Source: Streptomyces sp. CB01373
Lineage (GTDB): Bacteria; Actinomycetota; Actinomycetes; Streptomycetales; Streptomycetaceae
Assembly: GCF_002803075.1 (NCBI RefSeq)
Contig: NZ_NNBK01000025.1
Span: forward strand, 1-64,000
Direction: 5' to 3'
Length of the DNA: 64,000 nucleotides
Every line of letters begins with the position of its first letter. Position 1 is the first letter of the stretch. The notes under the pieces were generated by a model, which saw only the letters and a list, made by a program, of their open reading frames with translations, was not told the DNA's origin and ran no database searches. The translations under genes and the position numbers were made by a program. Below are positions 61,659 through 64,000 of this stretch, piece by piece.

Positions 61659-62804
61659 ATGACTGCCGTCGAGGGAAAATGCACGCCCCGGTTCGAACCG
61701 CTCCGAGCGGCACTCGCCGCGCACCTCGAATCCGGTGACGAACTGGGCGCGGCGATCGTCGTCGATGTCGACGGAGTCATGGAAGTCGACCTGTGGGGCG
61801 GGCACGCCGACGAGGCACGGAGCGCACCGTGGGGCGAGGACACGGTGGTCAACCTGTGGTCGGCCACCAAGACCCTGAGCAGTCTGGCCGCCCTCGTCCT
61901 CGTCGACCGGGGGGCACTGGATCTCGATCGACCGGTCGCGGAGTACTGGCCCGAGTTCGGCGCCCAGGGCAAACAGGACATCGAGGTACGGCACGTCCTG
62001 GCGCACACCTCGGGACTCTCCGGCTGGCAGCAGCCCTTCACCATGGACGACCTCTACGACTGGCCGACGGCAAGCGCCCGGCTGGCCGAACAGGCACCCT
62101 GGTGGAAGCCGGGGACCGCCTCGGGCTACCACATGCAGACCCAGGGACAGCTCGTGGGAGAGCTCGTCCGACGCGTCAGCGGCCGTACCCTGGCCGAGTT
62201 CGTCGAGACCGAGATTGCCGGACCACTGGACGCCGATGTCCAGATCGGCGCGCGGGAGACCGACTGGCGGCGCATCGCCCCGCTGGTGGCGCCGCCGATC
62301 GCCGGGATACCGGCTGACCTCGATCTCGAGGCGATCTTCACCAGGACGCTGTTAGGAAGCCCCGCCCGGGACGAGCACGTCGACACCCCGCAATGGCGCC
62401 ATGCCGAATTCGGAGCCCTCAACGGACACGGCAACGCTCGAGGCATGGCCCGTGCCCTCTCCTTGATCTCACGACGCGGCGAGGCGAACGGCCGCCGGCT
62501 TCTTTCCCCGGAAACGGTGGACAGGATCTTCGACGTACAGGCCGACGGAGTCGACCTGGTCCTGGGCGTTCCGGTGCGCTGGGGCATGGGATACGCGCTC
62601 GCCGACCCGAAGACGATCCCGGACATGCCCACCGGGACGATCTGCTTCTGGGTCGGCCGCGGCGGATCGATCGTCATGATGGACCTCGACCGGCGCGTGA
62701 CGTTCGCGTACACGATGAACCGGCTGGGCGACGGGCTCCTCGGCTCGGAGCGCACCCACGGCTACATCCGGCACGTCTACGAGGCTCTCGACGCCACGAA
62801 CTGA
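61659..62804 (+). CDS. Serine hydrolase, class C beta-lactamase family
   Basis: A 381-residue beta-lactamase-like hydrolase without a signal peptide. The nucleophile motif is S68-A-T-K71 in VNLWSATKTLSSLAAL. The second motif Tyr is in GTASGYHMQTQGQLVGELV (Y-H-M instead of Y-S-N). The end has FWVGRGGSIVMMDLDRRVTF, which replaces the KTG strand. Cytosolic members are esterases (EstB-like) rather than antibiotic-resistance enzymes. GGAGGAAG precedes the ATG. The operator-like palindrome upstream suggests shared control with the hydrolase at 42093. Confidence 0.9.
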   Translation: MTAVEGKCTPRFEPLRAALAAHLESGDELGAAIVVDVDGVMEVDLWGGHADEARSAPWGEDTVVNLWSATKTLSSLAALVLVDRGALDLDRPVAEYWPEFGAQGKQDIEVRHVLAHTSGLSGWQQPFTMDDLYDWPTASARLAEQAPWWKPGTASGYHMQTQGQLVGELVRRVSGRTLAEFVETEIAGPLDADVQIGARETDWRRIAPLVAPPIAGIPADLDLEAIFTRTLLGSPARDEHVDTPQWRHAEFGALNGHGNARGMARALSLISRRGEANGRRLLSPETVDRIFDVQADGVDLVLGVPVRWGMGYALADPKTIPDMPTGTICFWVGRGGSIVMMDLDRRVTFAYTMNRLGDGLLGSERTHGYIRHVYEALDATN

Positions 62805-62899
62805 AGCCCGCGCGTCCCGTCCCGGTTCCCGACGTCGGCCGATCGGTGTGGGCCGCCCGCATGGCGGCCCACATCCGGTCCGCAGGCGCTGTACACCCT

Positions 62900-63703
62900 C
62901 TATCGGCTTGATCCCTGCTCGGACGGCGCGACCGGCTCAGGGCGTGCGGATGCCTCGGGTACGGGGGGCGGAGGCCCGAATCGGACCGGGACTCCCGGGG
63001 AGTACAGCACGCTCACGGGCGCCGTGACCGGTGCGGGCAGTCCGGCCGCCGCCACCAGGTTCTCGTCGCACTGGAGGAGCTCGGCCCGGTACAGAGGCCA
63101 GCGGGGGTGAGTGTTCGGCAGGTACGTCGAACGTCCGAAGAACCCGTTGTGCATGCCCCAGCGGGCAGTCAGGAAGTGTTCGAGCGACGAGGGCTCCTCG
63201 ATCAGCTCTCCGACGCGCAGGGCGAGCCGGCTGTGCGCGCCCACGGGGCCGGGCCAGCGGCGGCGACTGGTGTAGGTGACCGTGCCGTCATCCTGGCGCA
63301 CGTCCATCTTCGACCAGACATAGGGCAGGCGGAACGCCGCACGGGCCACGGCGACGGGAATCAGACGAGCGGCGTCCAGCGACCGGAAGACCACGCCGCG
63401 TCGGCCGTGAGCGTCCACGGAATACAGGCGGACGTTGGTCTCCGGGAAGGAACCGAGATAGGGAATGCCGGGGAGGCCGAACCACCCCACGCGGTGCATC
63501 CGGAAAGCGACGAGCCCCACATAGGTGGCCCCGTCCAGTACGTCCGGACGCGTGCCGGAAGGCAGCAGCGGCGCGACGTCGTCGGGATCGGCGGCCCAGT
63601 GGACGAAGGCCAGGTCGAGCCAGGACTGGGTGAGGAGTGTGCGGTGTGCGGTCTCCGGCGGATCGGCCGATATCGGTTCCGGAGAGGACTCCAGTGGCAA
63701 CAT
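62900..63703 (-). CDS. DUF2071 (YqjF-like) protein
   Basis: A 267-residue protein of the DUF2071 family. It has LTQSWLDLAFVHWAADPDDV, then LLPSGTRPDVLDGATYVGLV, PGIPYLGSFPETNVRLYSVD and GVVFRSLDAARLIPVAVARA. The C-terminus is proline-rich. The fold is acetoacetate-decarboxylase-like. The function is unknown. ATG 63703 (MLPLESSPEP) is chosen, and a longer start at 63730 is possible. It is convergent with the serine hydrolase. Confidence 0.85.
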   Translation of the reverse strand: MLPLESSPEPISADPPETAHRTLLTQSWLDLAFVHWAADPDDVAPLLPSGTRPDVLDGATYVGLVAFRMHRVGWFGLPGIPYLGSFPETNVRLYSVDAHGRRGVVFRSLDAARLIPVAVARAAFRLPYVWSKMDVRQDDGTVTYTSRRRWPGPVGAHSRLALRVGELIEEPSSLEHFLTARWGMHNGFFGRSTYLPNTHPRWPLYRAELLQCDENLVAAAGLPAPVTAPVSVLYSPGVPVRFGPPPPVPEASARPEPVAPSEQGSSR

Positions 63704-63911
63704 CGGATCATTATGGTCGATCCGGCACACCGGCCCTGGTTCAAGTGCCGCTCCTCACCTGGCTGTTCCGAGGTCCGTGCGGCGAAGAACGCGCGACCGC
63801 CCCGGCCGACCGCTGCCGGGACCGGAAGCGCTCGTCCGTGCGTCGAAGCGCGCTCGCCGACTCTCGAACGGTATGCGGATGGCGCATAAAAGATGAGGTT
63901 TCAGCGGCAAG

Positions 63912-64000
63912 ATGGGCGTCGTGAGTATGAGCGTCGACGAGCGTGTACGGTCCGCTGTGGCCGCGCTCCTGCACGCGGCCGGTGAGTCGCAGTCCGAACT
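63912..64000 (+). CDS. Start of a probable XRE-type regulator, cut by the window end
   Basis: The frame (ATG 63912 or 63927) reads MSVDERVRSAVAALLHAAGE and then SQSE, like the first helix of an XRE helix-turn-helix protein. Only 25-30 residues are in the window. Confidence 0.4.
   Translation, partial: MGVVSMSVDERVRSAVAALLHAAGESQSE

Noticed and set aside
1..64000. tRNA or rRNA genes
   Set aside because: No cloverleaf-like segment with conserved T-loop bases and no rRNA-like stretch was noticed, though a tool search could find a missed tRNA.

Overview
The window is high-GC DNA with Streptomyces character. It carries a GH46 chitosanase with a Tat signal, a SARP-type regulator with an ATPase half, DUF5707 proteins, LuxR-type two-component systems, start sites with GTG and TTG, and many ATGA-type gene overlaps. 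No rRNA, tRNA or core housekeeping cluster was seen. The mix suggests an accessory region such as a chromosome arm, an integrated element or a linear plasmid. That placement is inference.

Bases 1-40000 are an insertion-sequence graveyard with intact cargo between the wrecks. Broken or partial transposases of at least nine families are recognisable: IS481, IS110, IS5 (several), Tn3, IS701, ISAzo13, IS982, IS256 and IS3. Two of them, IS701 and IS256, have neighbouring parts of the transposase on opposite strands. Intact cargo includes a zinc-ribbon serine recombinase, an NAD-dependent DNA ligase, a dienelactone-hydrolase-like protein, a PIG-L deacetylase, a lipoprotein and the chitosanase. It also includes an MFS exporter divergent from a SoxR-like MerR regulator, a TetR-SDR-substrate-binding-protein cluster facing a frameshifted quinone oxidoreductase, a mercuric-reductase-like flavoprotein and a pterin dehydratase/VOC fusion. 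DUF3885, SUKH-like and Imm7-like pieces suggest remnants of polymorphic toxin immunity loci.

Bases 35000-38800 form one tightly coupled operon on the minus strand: ABC ATPase, ABC-2 permease, histidine kinase, response regulator. A truncated LuxR-type regulator and a P4-type primase follow at 39.2-41.8 kb.

Bases 42000-64000 are more orderly. They hold two alpha/beta hydrolases (one a non-haem haloperoxidase), a DoxX-like protein, a CbbX-type AAA ATPase, an anti-sigma/ECF sigma pair, an amidohydrolase, an FAD monooxygenase, small membrane proteins and an SGNH hydrolase. A second LuxR response regulator is paired with an unusual double histidine kinase. A SARP regulator, a class C beta-lactamase-like hydrolase and a DUF2071 protein close the window. 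Two near-identical DUF5707 loci, including about 220 bp of upstream DNA, sit as direct repeats about 10 kb apart and bracket the 49.3-58.5 kb block.

Regulatory DNA is the most interesting part. There is a SoxR-type operator next to the SoxR-like gene. Six helically phased CTTG repeats lie upstream of the ECF sigma gene and resemble SARP sites. Two hydrolase genes 19 kb apart share an operator-like palindrome. Five tandem 46-bp units, most able to form a hairpin, precede the FAD monooxygenase. A nested 81-bp palindrome and several strong terminator hairpins were also found.
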